Shown: positions 19,950-30,019 of the stretch, in pieces | How the letters are laid out: the number at the start of each line of letters is the position of its first letter | How positions within the stretch are numbered: the first letter of the stretch is position 1 | Source: Ariolimax columbianus | Taxonomy: Eukaryota; Mollusca; Gastropoda; Stylommatophora; Arionidae | NCBI GenBank assembly: GCA_036924085.1 | Contig: JAVGWX010000011.1 | Span: 32,424,386-32,488,385, forward strand | Direction: 5' to 3' | Length of the DNA: 64,000 nt | Translations under genes and position numbers: made by a program | Notes under the pieces: model-generated | What the model saw: the letters and a program-made list of their open reading frames with translations, nothing else | The model's database searches: none | Told to the model about the DNA's origin: nothing

Positions 19950-20170
19950 TTTGTCTGTGCCATCCATAATATCCAATATCTAATAGTTTTCTTTGTCTGT
20001 GTCATCCATGACATCCCATATCTAACAGTTTTCTCTGTTTGCGTCATTCGTGACCACATCTAATCATTTGCTCCGTTTGTGTCATTCATGAAATCGCATT
20101 TAATAGTATTATCTGTCTGCCCGACACTTGACATCCCATATCTAATAGTTTTTCTTTCTCTGCGCCATCA
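19950..20170. repeat. 42-bp minisatellite, right decayed block
   Basis: Five or so diverged units continue the same pattern (CATCCATAATATCC, TCTAATAGTTTTCTTTG) beyond the SINE. The greater divergence suggests this is the older edge of the array. Confidence 0.75.
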
Positions 20171-20465
20171 CATTTTCGCTACCTAAGTTGTTAACTTTAT
20201 TTAGTATGCGCAATCGTATGCTTACATCATGATGCTACCAAGAATGTATCTCACCATCGCAATGGGTGTATCCCTAGTCCTAGCGCGACATAATATCTGC
20301 CGTATTCGTTCATTATGATACGTTTCAACCTTTCACATTGTGACTTTGACAATGTAGGACGCCAAGTCTATAATCAGCAACCGACATGTGACCGTGTTGA
20401 AGGAAAATCATATAGTCACCATTATCTGTAATACTGCAAGACATTGCTTCCCCATTTAATTTGGC
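20170..20465. other. Intergenic DNA, nothing recognised
   Basis: Unique-looking sequence with no frame, repeat or regulatory signal I could support. Confidence 0.5.
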
Positions 20466-20469
20466 TTGG

Positions 20470-20780
20470 CTAGGCTTCGTTCGTTCTCAATCTCCTTATA
20501 CCAAACCTGGAAAGGGCTTAAGTAGCAGAATGTAGTCTAGAGAACGGAATGTGTTGTGTCGTAGTTTACAGTTTCATTGTGATATTTGCACCTTTCGGTC
20601 CAACACATCCGACTTCAGCAAGCATTTTTTTAGTACCGGGATAGCAGTCCTTCTTCGATCCCTAATCCTTAGCCAGTTTGCTCTGTTGCAGCCTGTTATC
20701 CAGGATCACCGCGTGTAGGTCTTGGTTTGATCTATAAAGTGTTTAGTTTCCAATCGCAAGCGAAAATGGCAACATCATCA
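20470..20780 (-). mobile_element. SINE with conserved 3' domain
   Basis: Read on the minus strand, it carries GAAGTCGGATGTGTTGGACC, then GAAAGGTGCAAATATCAC and CTGTAAACTACGACACAAC. The end is GGAGATTGAGAACGAACG. The same block recurs at 32.94, 41.17 and 60.02 kb. Upstream lies a diverged head with GGGATCGAAGAAGG in place of a B box, so a tRNA origin is possible but decayed. Confidence 0.7.
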
Positions 20781-21177
20781 GACATGTGTTGTGATATGAA
20801 ATCGCATATGACTCTTCAGCGCGTGAGGCACACGTGAAAGGATTAGCAGTTGGGCTGTTCTACGATGTGTGCTTTCACATGAGGGTAGTATGGGGTGTGG
20901 GAGGAAGAGGGCCTGCGCTTCTTCTGAGTTTTAGCACCTATGTTCTGCTCGCCGACGAGCACTTTGTGTGCTGGTAGTGGCACCAAGCGAAGATCCTGTT
21001 CCAGTCGCTACAGGCGGCCACACCAACAGAAGCCACAAAATGTTAATTATCAACAACAACAACAAATCTGGTTTTTTTGTCTTTGGCGCGTGGAACATAA
21101 AAAGAACATGACAAGATAAAAGACCAGATTTGAGGACAGAAAGATGGCACGCTGCAATATGAATATAGTTATGTCAG

Positions 21178-21188
21178 ATCAAAGAAAC
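21178..21188 (+). repeat. Left TSD of LINE-A copy 3
   Basis: ATCAAAGAAAC is repeated exactly at 23481-23491, just after the (GAA)n tail. The match may extend two bases (AG) upstream into the tail. Confidence 0.85.
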
Positions 21189-21283
21189 CTCTCAAGCAAA
21201 CAGCAAGAGAAAGCTGGAAAAACAAAACGGAAAGCCTAAACCTGGACAAAGACGGCAACAAGCTATGGAAGCTAGTCAGAGCC

Positions 21284-22219
21284 ATGAACGACGAAACCCC
21301 GTCAAACAAACAAATTACCATCAAGCAGGGCGAAAACTTGCTCACCGGTAAGAAAGCCGCAAACGCTTTTGTCGATCACTATGCCAGAGCAAACCACATC
21401 GAGGTCCCTGCAGATAGGCATACAGACATTAGTGAACAGCTAAAGGGGCACGACAACATCAATACAGCACCTGAAGAGCACATGATGGCCAAATTAACAA
21501 TGAGCGAAATGGAAGAGGCTATGAGAACATTTAAAAAAAGGAAATCTCCCGGAAAAGACGGGATAACAAACGAAATGCTGATGGGGCTGGGCCAAACAGC
21601 GAAGAGGAAACTGCTATCGGTACTGAACCAAAGCTGGAAAAGGGGAATTGTACCCCAGGCATGGAAAGACGCAGTACTGGTGCCAGTACCAAAAACTGGA
21701 AAGGACAAAACAGATCCAAATGGACACAGGCCCATCAGCCTACTGAGCTGTGTCGGCAAGCTGATGGAACGTATGATAAACACCAGACTGATGTGGCATC
21801 TGAAAGAAAAACGAATACTAATTCCACAGCAAGCCGGCTTTAGACAGCACAGATCCACTGAGGACCAGGTCATCCTCATAGCCCAGGAAATAGAAGATGC
21901 CTACAAGGCACAGAAACACACAGTAGCTGTTTGGGTGGATCTGGAAAAGGCATTTGACAAAGTCTGGAAAGACGGAGTCAAGCTAAGAAGAAGTGATGTT
22001 TGTGGGAAAATGTACAAGTGGATCAACCACTACCTTAAACAAAGAACGGCCAGAGTCCAAGTACAAGGGCAGATGAGCAAAAAGGTGACACTCAAGCAGG
22101 GAGTACCCCTAGGGAGCAGACGAAGGCATACTAAAGAAACTGTACACTGGAAGAGTGAGACCAGTTCTCGAGTATGGCATTGTGGCATGGACAACAGCAG
22201 CAAAGGCGAACTTCGATAA
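21284..22219 (+). pseudogene. LINE-A copy 3 RT frame, active site deleted
   Basis: 311 codons. The RT fingers and palm are well kept up to KVTLKQGVPLG (about residue 278). After the deletion the frame is wrong (SRRRHTKETVHWKS is a shifted reading of LINE-A thumb sequence). Without the FADD aspartates no reverse transcription is possible. The correct thumb frame resumes at 22155-22604. Confidence 0.8.
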
Positions 22220-22649
22220 AGTTAGCAAACTTCAAAACCAAGCCATGAGAGTTATAACAGGAGGCATGAAGTCAACGCCAATTGTAGAACTTGAAAAGAT
22301 TACAAAACTGCAATCCATGACCGATAGAAGAGACTGCAGAGCCCAGCTACAGTCAGAGAAACTCCGAAGACTGACTGACCATCCAATGCACCAGAGACTA
22401 AACAATTTGGGAAATGGGAAACTAAAGCGGAGAAACTTTGCAGAAATAGCCAAAGCAAAGATGCACGAAGATCCCATAAACGCACTAACAACACCAAAAC
22501 CCATCACTACTGTACGAAAACCTACCTGGAGGCAGGATATATTTCCAGAGGTGGTAGAAAATATACCAGGTATTGGAAACAAAAACTGCCAGACTGAAAA
22601 ATAAAGGAGAGATACTACCCTAAGCTTCATATCGAAAAGCTACCCAAGC

Positions 22650-23459
22650 ATGGACTGGACCCATGCATACACCGACGGTTCTGTAACAAACACTACACAG
22701 AACGGAGGGGCAGGAGCATTCCTGAACCTACCAAATGGCAGAAAAATAACATTGTCATTCGCTACTGGTAAGTACACAAGCAATTTCAGAGCGGTGGCAG
22801 AGGCACTGAGGGCGGCAGTGGAAGAAATGGTGACACACAAAGAAAATGAAAGCCATATAGTCCTGCTTACAGATGCTCTCGCCGTAGTCACAGCGCTAAA
22901 AAGCCAGAAAAACACTGAGCTTAATGACTTAAGAGCAGCACTCTGCAAACTGTGCCAGCAGTCCGCACCAAACAGGGTAGTGGTACAGTGGGTCCCATCA
23001 CACTGCAACATCCAAGGCAACGAGGAGGCAGACAGACTGGCAAAAGAAGGTGCAAGACTACCACAAACAGATACTAGTATGACGTACGAAGAGTCAAAAC
23101 GGCTTATCAAAGCCAGATACATGACCAAATGGGAAACCGAACATACTGGTTACACCAAAAACGATGCCTATTACCAGTTGAACCGAAGAGAGCAGGTCGT
23201 TGTCTTCAGACTTCGCACTGGCCACAATAGACTGAGGTACCACCTATTCAACAAATTGAAGATAGGTGGTACCGACGAATGCCCGTGCGGTACCGGTAAA
23301 ATGACCGCTGAACATCTGCTGCAGAACTTCCCGACATACGAGAATCAGAGAGAGCAGATGTGGCCATCACCAGTGGAACTGCAAGACAAGCTCTATGGCC
23401 GCGGCGACAGCCTCAGGATGACCGCCGCTTTTTTCGAAAAAATAATAGTTACTGTCTGA
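22650..23459 (+). pseudogene. LINE-A copy 3 RNase H and C-terminal knuckle
   Basis: 269 codons, in frame with the thumb segment at 22155-22604 but separated by one stop. RNase H begins WTHAYTDGSV. The second catalytic position is changed (FRAVAEAL), while TDALAVV and GNEEADRLA are kept. The C-terminal knuckle is CPCGTGKMTAEHLLQNFP, where the final Cys of the knuckle has become Phe. Confidence 0.8.
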
Positions 23460-23744
23460 CTGCGTACGAAGAAGAAGAAGATCAAAGAAACTGGCTACAC
23501 ATTCTTTTGAAAGAAAAAAACCTGCGATGTATGTCAACTCGTTCGCTAGATTGTCTAACCAAAGAAAATGTGTTAATGGTGAATTTAAAACTTTCACGGG
23601 GAAACAAATAAAAACACTACACCGATCAGCTTTTATGAGTCATGAGTGACCAGCCTAGAGAATATGAAGATTAAGATATATAGGGAACTGAACACTGTCA
23701 TCTTGTCAGTCCCAAAGTCAAAGAAGCTCATCATCCTTCGTATG

Positions 23745-24000
23745 GAACGGCGTGGGCTAGTGGTTAAGTGGCGCGGCTCATAATCCGAAGGTGCTGGGTT
23801 CGATTCCCATCACAGCACCGGCCGTTATCCCCGTGAGGCAAACCCTTATAAAATGCACAAGGATGCAGACCCTTACATAAAATGCATGCCGAAGTCGGAA
23901 CACTGGGCCGACAGGCGCAAAATAAAAACCACAGTGCAACGCACACAGACTTGGGGATTGGAGAAATAAGCAGAACGCAAACAAATAAACAATTAAAAAA
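23745..24000 (+). mobile_element. tRNA-headed SINE with intact A and B boxes
   Basis: The head reads GGCGTGGGCTAGTGGTTAAG (A box) and, 40 bases on, GGGTTCGATTCCC (a perfect B box), inside a tRNA-like fold. These are internal polymerase III promoter elements. The middle holds a short duplication (CCCTTATAAAATGCA and CCTTACATAAAATGCA). The conserved 3' domain GAAGTCGGAACACTGGGCC begins at 23891, and the end is GGAGAAATAAGCAGAACGC plus an A-rich tail. A diverged, internally deleted copy lies at 42063-42218 on the other strand. Confidence 0.85.
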
Positions 24001-24284
24001 TGCCTCCTTGGTTACTGTAATGCTAGTGTGGAAACAGACCAAATTGTGATCGTATCAAAACTCAACCTTACACCTAGCTGAAGCGCCATCATCAGGGTAA
24101 ACAAATCTATGAAGAAAATCGACATTTCAAAAGTGGGCAGTAGAGGACTAGCAGAGAACTGTCAGCTGAAGGATGAACAGTCAGTTATGTATGGCATCGG
24201 TCGGGTACTCAAAAAGACACTGTCTACTTAATTAAAGGTTTCACACAATCTAGGACATGAGCCCGGACTGGTTGCTGGGACATT

Positions 24285-24650
24285 TTGTTCTGCAGCCAAA
24301 CGGATGAAATTTTGATATATCCAGAAATAAATGGTTCAAATTGGTTTTACGATGACATGGAAGGCAGGCTATTATCTTCTATCAGGATTGACAAGGCAGG
24401 TGATGCTTCTGGAAGTCTACTAACGTCATGTCTTCAATTCAAATGCATAGCTCTGTTCACCGACAAGGGCCAGATTCTAGAGATCTTGGCAGAACATTTC
24501 AAAGCTATTCTGAACTATCCCTCGACCATTAACGATCAAGCCATAGCACGCATGCCAAAAGTCGCAACCAACGAAAAGATCGACTCCCTCCCTGTGCCTA
24601 TTAATTTCGAGCACCGAAGCTTGATGCTATAGCCCTCCAATTGTTGTTAA
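24285..24650 (+). mobile_element. LINE-C fragment (segment before the RT)
   Basis: A 115-codon frame contains LFTDKGQILEILAEHFKAIL, then NYPSTINDQAIARMPKV. This matches the segment between endonuclease and RT in CFDP2-type LINEs (KxxILERWxEHFxxxLNRPSxIxDEAIxRLPQV). No catalytic motif is included. It is cut at about 24650 by a CR1-like fragment in the opposite orientation. Confidence 0.7.
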
Positions 24651-24654
24651 TTGC

Positions 24655-25165
24655 CTCCGTAAAACAGATTGATCGTAATCCTACTGTCTCCATGTCTCTT
24701 TGGATAATTTATAAAAGCTATGGGACCTTGGAGCAGTTTTCTTTTGTGTAGACAGTGTCAAAGTACTGATTGAGTAGATTAGCTGGCAGATTAGCCAAAG
24801 TCCTTATTCTCACTTATTATTTGTGTGTGTGCTTGTTATGAGAGGACCTACTTTGTCTTTCGTTCTTTGTTTATTTCTAACATAAGAAAAGAAGCTTTTA
24901 CTTTCAGTCTTCATCCTATGAGAAAGTTTCTTTTAAGTCTATTTTTGCTGCTTTATTCACTTTCTGAGCTATGTTGAGCTTGTCCAAATATTTAAAATAT
25001 GTTTCTTTCGATTTACCTGCCTCTATATATTTTGTCCATGCTTTATTTTTAGCTCTTCTACATAGAAGTGCAACCTCCATATGTTTGGCCTTAACTGTCG
25101 ACCACTTTTGGGTACGAATTTCATTAACTTTAGAATTGCAAGCCGGTGGCTGCATGCCTCTTTAG
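24655..25165 (-). mobile_element. CR1-like fragment (segment before the RT)
   Basis: It corresponds almost base for base to 63570-64000, the linker preceding the RT in the CR1-like family. The minus-strand reading includes RRAKNKAWTKYIEAGKSKET and YFKYLDKLNIAQKVNKAAK. It contains no RT motif, is broken near 24750, and looks like a piece left by deletion. Confidence 0.75.
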
Positions 25166-25690
25166 ATTTTCTGACAGTTGCCGATGATTATTTTACGCTC
25201 ACAACGTGTAACTGGACCTCTTAATTTATTGTCCGTCTCCGACAGAACTGGCGTCGATCTCACCTTCTTTCAGATCAGGAGACACTTGAAACTTGTGGGA
25301 TTTGAAATACCCACCATTTCGCGCTTTCGTTCGTTCGTTTCTCGAGAAACTATCGCATACCTCTCAGCTATTGCAACCGCCATAGAATATATTTTCAGAT
25401 ATGAAAACTAAAATTTAAGGAGATTTATTCCAATGCTGTATTTTTGGGATCGATGTAGGGTCTCGCCCCGACGTCCCACCTACATCAATGGATCTGATGC
25501 GATGACATAGTCACTCACACCCAGGGTACAGTGATGGTCACAGCTACTGTCTGATCTCACCTGTACAACTGTGTCCATACCTACTCTTTGGTGACCCTGT
25601 TGATAACTGAGTTTGCTATGGAGGCGACCGAGTACCTGGCGGTATAACCAGTAGTGGAGCAGTTTGAGGCCCCCACTAAGGTGACAGTGC
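25165..25690. other. Intergenic DNA, nothing recognised
   Basis: Mixed-composition sequence with no element, frame or RNA signal I could support. Confidence 0.5.
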
Positions 25691-26815
25691 AATACCCATC
25701 GACGAGTAGACTACGCTATGTACACATGTTTCATAGATTACACCAAGGTCTTTGATACGGTAAAACATCAAAATCTGTGGAAAATCATGAATGAAATGGG
25801 GTTTCCTGTGCATATTATTCATCTCATTGAAACATTACACCATGATCAACAAGCCGCTGTCCTAGTATCTGGGCAAACATCAGATTGGTTTGCAGTACAA
25901 AAGGGAGTAAGACAGGGATGTATCCTCTCGCCTTATTTATCCAACATATATAGGAATGTATAATAAAAAATGTTCGAGAAGACGAGAACATTGAAAGTTT
26001 CGACCCATCTACGATTGGCGGGTACGAAATTTCCAGAGTTACTATACGCAGACGACCCAGTGATATTATCAAGAAGTGGAGAAAGGCTAAAGCAGCTAAT
26101 TTCAGCCGTAAATGGACACAGTAAAGATTAAAACATGTTTATAAACATAAATAAAACAAAGATATTGACCACCGACAAAACACAATGTCAGCATAAATTT
26201 ACAGTGGGTGGTGGAAATAGATCAGGTCACACACATTTTGAATATCTGTGTTCCAGAATTGACAAAAATGGCGACCGCTCAAAAGAAATCAGAAGAAGAC
26301 TAGCTATGGCAATGCAGAGACTGAACAGCCTGAAGAAATTATGGCAGAGCACCAACAAAATGATAAAAGTAAAAGTCTTGAGAGCCTGTATTTTTCATGT
26401 GGCAGCTTATGGCTACGAATCATGGACGATTACCAAAACTTCTAGACAAAGAATCGAATCCTTCGAGTCAAAATGTTACAGAAAGATCCTCAGAATACCC
26501 TGGACAGAGAAAAAGACAAATCTAGACATTCGGCAAGAGTTGAGCATAGAGGAGAACTGGTTTTTCAATTCCAGTTTGGCTTGAAAATGCAAATACTTTG
26601 GTCACATTAAGAGACACAACGGTCTCGAGAGAACAGTGATGGAAGGTATGGTGCCAGATAAAAAAGGAAGGGGTAGACCAAGAAGACGATGGCACCAAGA
26701 TATCTAGGAATGCCTGGGTATGACTGCGGCGGAGGCTGGAGGTTTGGCAAGGGAACGAGTTTCTTTCAGACAGTGATGGGAGCGACGTTCTTTAAAGGAC
26801 ATGCTACATGGTGAT
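25690..26815 (+). mobile_element. LINE-F: decayed RTE-like element, 3' two thirds of ORF2
   Basis: From 25718 the frame gives CFIDYTKVFDTVKHQNLWKI (RT motif with catalytic Asp), then VQKGVRQGCILSPYL. The YADD box near 26040 is shifted out of frame and damaged. The thumb follows (NININKTKILTT-like, then GHTHFEYLCSRIDKNGDRSK and YGYESWTITK). Next is ESFESKCYRKILRIPWT, and a tail with KYFGHIKRHNGLERTVMEG is at about 26585-26640. The element ends CATGGTGATGATGAACAT, a (GAT)n tail. The same family, in the opposite orientation and more decayed, is at 49.5-50.6 kb. Confidence 0.75.
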
Positions 26816-26990
26816 GATGAACATATATCATGATCGGTAGGGCTAAGCAAGACCGTTCTGCAAAGCACTGTGTCTAGGAAGCGTGGGAGAGTGATATCAA
26901 AAAGAGATGGGAGGACAATATAAAAGAGTGGACGGAAAGGTCTATATCTGAAACTAATACCCTCGCGAAAAATCGAGACGTGTGGTACAG
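26815..26990 (+). mobile_element. LINE-D 3' fragment
   Basis: Close to 5725-5910 in sequence: GACCGTTCTGCAAAGCACTG, GAGGACAATATAAAAGAGTG and GAAACTAATACCCTCGCG all recur. It directly follows the LINE-F tail and stops without its own terminus. Confidence 0.7.
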
Positions 26991-26999
26991 TGCAGCAGA

Positions 27000-28420
27000 A
27001 CATTGAGGAACAATGGGAATTGTTAAAAGGAGTCAAAACAACATATATCTAAAGAGATTTTGTCAGTGATAAAACATCGTGCAAAGAAGAAATGGATGAC
27101 TAGTGAAATATTGCAATTAATGGAGGAGAGACGGAATAGTAAACACAATAAGGAAGAATATGACCAATTAAATGAAAAAATAAGATTAAAATGCAAGATA
27201 GAAAAAGAATTGGTTAGGACGGAATTGTATAGAGATGGAAATGCAGCACAGAACAGGCACAAACTCTATGTATTAAAGAGTAAATGAAATAACAGGGCGG
27301 GGAACACGCACGGCAGCCGGATGCTTGAAAGGAAAGGGTGGGAGTGTTAATGGGACAGGAGGATATCATTGGACGATGGACAGAGTACATCTGCGAATTG
27401 TGTGAAGATGATAGACCAGACTTAATTGAACAAGTCGAGTGTGACGGGACATCAATACTGGTGACAGTGGTAGAGAATTGAGAAAATAAATAGAGAAAAT
27501 AAAGGGAGGAAAAGCACCAGGGCCAGATAACAAAAGAATTGAAGAAATTACGGCCTTGAGAGTTTTCGGGATAAATTTGATAACAAAATTGTTGAATGAT
27601 ATTTACGATTGAGGATATATTCCAAATTATTTACTGTCAACGTTCATAGCGCTCCCGAAAAAAACACGACTTATTTGAATGTAAGGAACACCGCACTATT
27701 AGCCTCATGAGCCGCTTGACAAAGATACTATTGCCATCGAGATGAAAGTCAACGTATATCTGTGTTTCACAGACTATGTTAAAGCGCTCGACAGGGTAAA
27801 ACATACGGAGCTCACCCAAATGCTGAAATATTTACATATCGATGGCAAGGACCTCAGAATCATTCAAAATATGTATTGGGGACAGACTTGTGCTATACAA
27901 ATTAACAAGTGAGAGATTATAAACAAATAAAAATGGGAGTAAAGCAAGGTTGTGTTCTGTCCTGCGACCTGTTCTCTCAATACATCGAATTCATCGTAAG
28001 AGACATACAGACAATACCAGGAATATCAATTGGAGGACAAAACATAAATAATCTACGATATGCTCATGATAGTGTCTTGATAGCCCAGAATGAAACCGAC
28101 TTGCAGGAGATGGTAGACATGTTAGTTCAGCAAAGCGAAAACAAAAGCTTCAGCTTAAATAAGAAGAAATCGGAAGTGATTGTAGTTCACGAAGTACCGG
28201 ACTCGTCAAAAAACATGTCGTGACAACGGGAAAGAAAGGAAATATAGACAGAGGTAGGCCGAGAGAGAAGATGCTGGACAGCCTGATAGAGAATGGCATG
28301 GACGACAATCAATACAGATTTGGTAAACGACACGCGTGATAGAAATAGATGGAGGTCCGTGATCGCCAATGCCAACCGATAGGGCACCTGATGATGATGT
28401 ATTACAATTTGTACAAATTG
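27000..28420 (+). mobile_element. LINE-G: decayed RTE-like element
   Basis: Several frames together give the segment before the RT (SVIKHRAKKKWMTSEILQLM). A palm block with the FxDYxKAxDxVxH motif (LCFTDYVKALDRVKHTEL) is at about 27760-27820. MGVKQGCVLSCDLFSQYIEF lies at about 27930. NINNLRYAHDSVLIAQNETD at about 28040 shows the active-site YADD changed to YAHD. A C-terminal GRPREKMLDSLIENG-like end at about 28255 precedes a (GAT)n tail near 28390. Stops separate the pieces. Confidence 0.7.
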
Positions 28421-28589
28421 TATGATCATTTCGGCCGTATAATTAAAATAAAACACACAAAAGTATAATCAAGCATTGAAGATAATGAATTTAAGAAACT
28501 ATGCAATGAACAAGAAAACAAATTCGCCAATGAGGCGGTGGAGGGTAGCATCGACACTATAATCACAATCAAGAGACACAGTAGAAGAC

Positions 28590-29060
28590 TTAAGTTCTTT
28601 CTTCAGCATTGTCTACGCAAAATAATGAAAATCAAGTTGTAGGAAAAAATTACCAACACGAAGTTATTGTATCAAGCCAAGCTGTAATCCGTCATGGGGA
28701 CACTCAGTAGTAGAAGACTGAGGTAGCTGGCACGTGTAAAGAATGGAACACAACCGCATACAATAGTTCATTGAATTTCAGAAGGGAATAGACCTGTAGG
28801 TCAACCGATGTTAAGATTGAAAGATGTATGCAAGATCTAAATGAAAGACTTGTCCACATACTTTCAACGGTGGAAGGTAGTTGCTGAAGATATAGTTGCA
28901 TGGAAAATAACATTATATAGAGGTGTAGAGACTTCTAGAGAAACATTAAAAAACAAATGAGAAAGCAAGCAAAAAAGCCAATGTAGGCATATTTGAAAGA
29001 CATGACCCAACTGTGGTAAAGTGTGCCTATCTGAAATCGGCAAGATCAGCCATCAAATGA
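28590..29060 (+). mobile_element. LINE-C-like C-terminal fragment
   Basis: Across frameshifts the plus strand reads LKFFLQHCLRKIMKIK, then SSRRLRWLARV. KEWNTTAY and NRPVGQPMLR-type blocks follow, corresponding to the (L/R)RWLGHVxRM...RPVGRPxLRYKDVCK tail of CFDP2-type LINEs. It contains no RT active site. The 3' end is unclear. Confidence 0.5.
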
Positions 29061-29159
29061 GCTGCAAAACGAGTCCTTTTTTCACTTGAAATCATTTGTA
29101 AAGATGAAAAAGGTATCTCGTATATATTCGTTTATACTCGTGTTGCAAATACAAAACTG

Positions 29160-30019
29160 TTTTCGGTTCTAGACCTATCTGATATCATTTGTCTGATTTT
29201 GTTAAGTTTGTTGTTGAGGGTTGCAAGAAAAAAAATCTTTTCAGTTCTAGACCTATCTGATATAATTTTTCTGATTTTTTGGGGGTTTTGTATGTGCTTT
29301 TTTATTGCGGGGATGGGGGAGGGGTAAGGAGGGGGGGGGGCAATGTTTTCAAGAAAAAAACTGGTTTCAAATGTAGGTCTTTCTCATATCCTTTTGTCTG
29401 ATTTTGTTGGGGTTTTGTGTGTGCTTTTTTATTAGGGGGGAGGAGGTAGGGGTGAGGAGGGTGGGGGGCAATCTTTTGAGGACAAAAACTTGTTTTTAAA
29501 TGTAAGTCTTTGTTATATCCTTTTGTCTGATTTTGTTGGGGTTTTGTGTGTGCTTTTTTATTGGATGGAAAAGGTAGGGGTGAGGAGGGGGTGGGGAGGC
29601 AATGTTTTCAAGAAAAAAACTGGTTTTAAATGTAGGTCTTTACAATATCCTTATGTCTGATTTTGTTGGGGTCTCGTGTGTGCTTTTTTATTGGAGGGTG
29701 GGGGTAGGGGTGAGGAAGGGGTGGGGAGGCAATGTTTTCAAGAAAAAAGCTGGTTTCAAATGTAGGTCTTTCTTACATCCTTTTGTCTGATTTTGTTTGG
29801 GTTTTCTGTGTGCTTTTTTATTGGGGGAAGGAGTAGGGGTGAGGAGTGGGGGGGGGGGGGGGGGCGATGTATCAACAAAAAAAAACAGGTTTGAAATATA
29901 GGTCTTTCTTATATCCTTTTGTCTGATTCTGTTGGGGTTTTGTGTTCTTTTTTATTGGGGGGAAAGGGTAGGGTAGAGGCGGGGGTGGGGGCAATGTTTT
30001 CAAGAAAAAAACTGGTTTT
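29160..30019. repeat. 130-bp G-rich minisatellite, left block
   Basis: Units spaced 127-135 bases start with CAATGTTTTCAAGAAAAAAA at 29341, 29469, 29600, 29730, 29865 and 29992. Each holds GTAGGTCTTTCTTATATCC, TTTTGTCTGATTTTGTTGGG, TGTGTGCTTTTTTATTGG and a variable G-rich end with runs of up to 16 G. The array was split by LINE-A copy 4. Frames through it are artefacts. Confidence 0.9.

Larger units (their letters stand above)
21189..23480 (+). mobile_element. LINE-A copy 3 with TSD and internal deletion
   Basis: A 5'-truncated LINE-A of about 2.29 kb is bounded by ATCAAAGAAAC repeats. It begins in the linker after the endonuclease and continues into RT fingers and palm: SPGKDGITNEM, RPISLLSCVGKLMERMI, QAGFRQHRSTEDQ and WVDLEKAFDKVWKDG, with the first catalytic Asp. 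At about 22112 a deletion of roughly 440 bases removes the FADD active site and joins GVPLG to the thumb. A G-to-T change makes a stop at 22602. RNase H and the knuckle follow to 23459, then TGCGTACG and (GAA)n. In RNase H the catalytic Glu position reads Val (FRAVAEAL). Confidence 0.9.

Noticed and set aside
18205..20170. CRISPR-like array suggested by regular repeats
   Set aside because: Repeats are contiguous without unique spacers, and the DNA is clearly eukaryotic; these are minisatellites.
23745..23820. A genuine tRNA gene
   Set aside because: A and B boxes are good, but the sequence continues into a SINE body with a conserved 3' domain and has no proper acceptor stem closure or terminator after the tRNA-like part.
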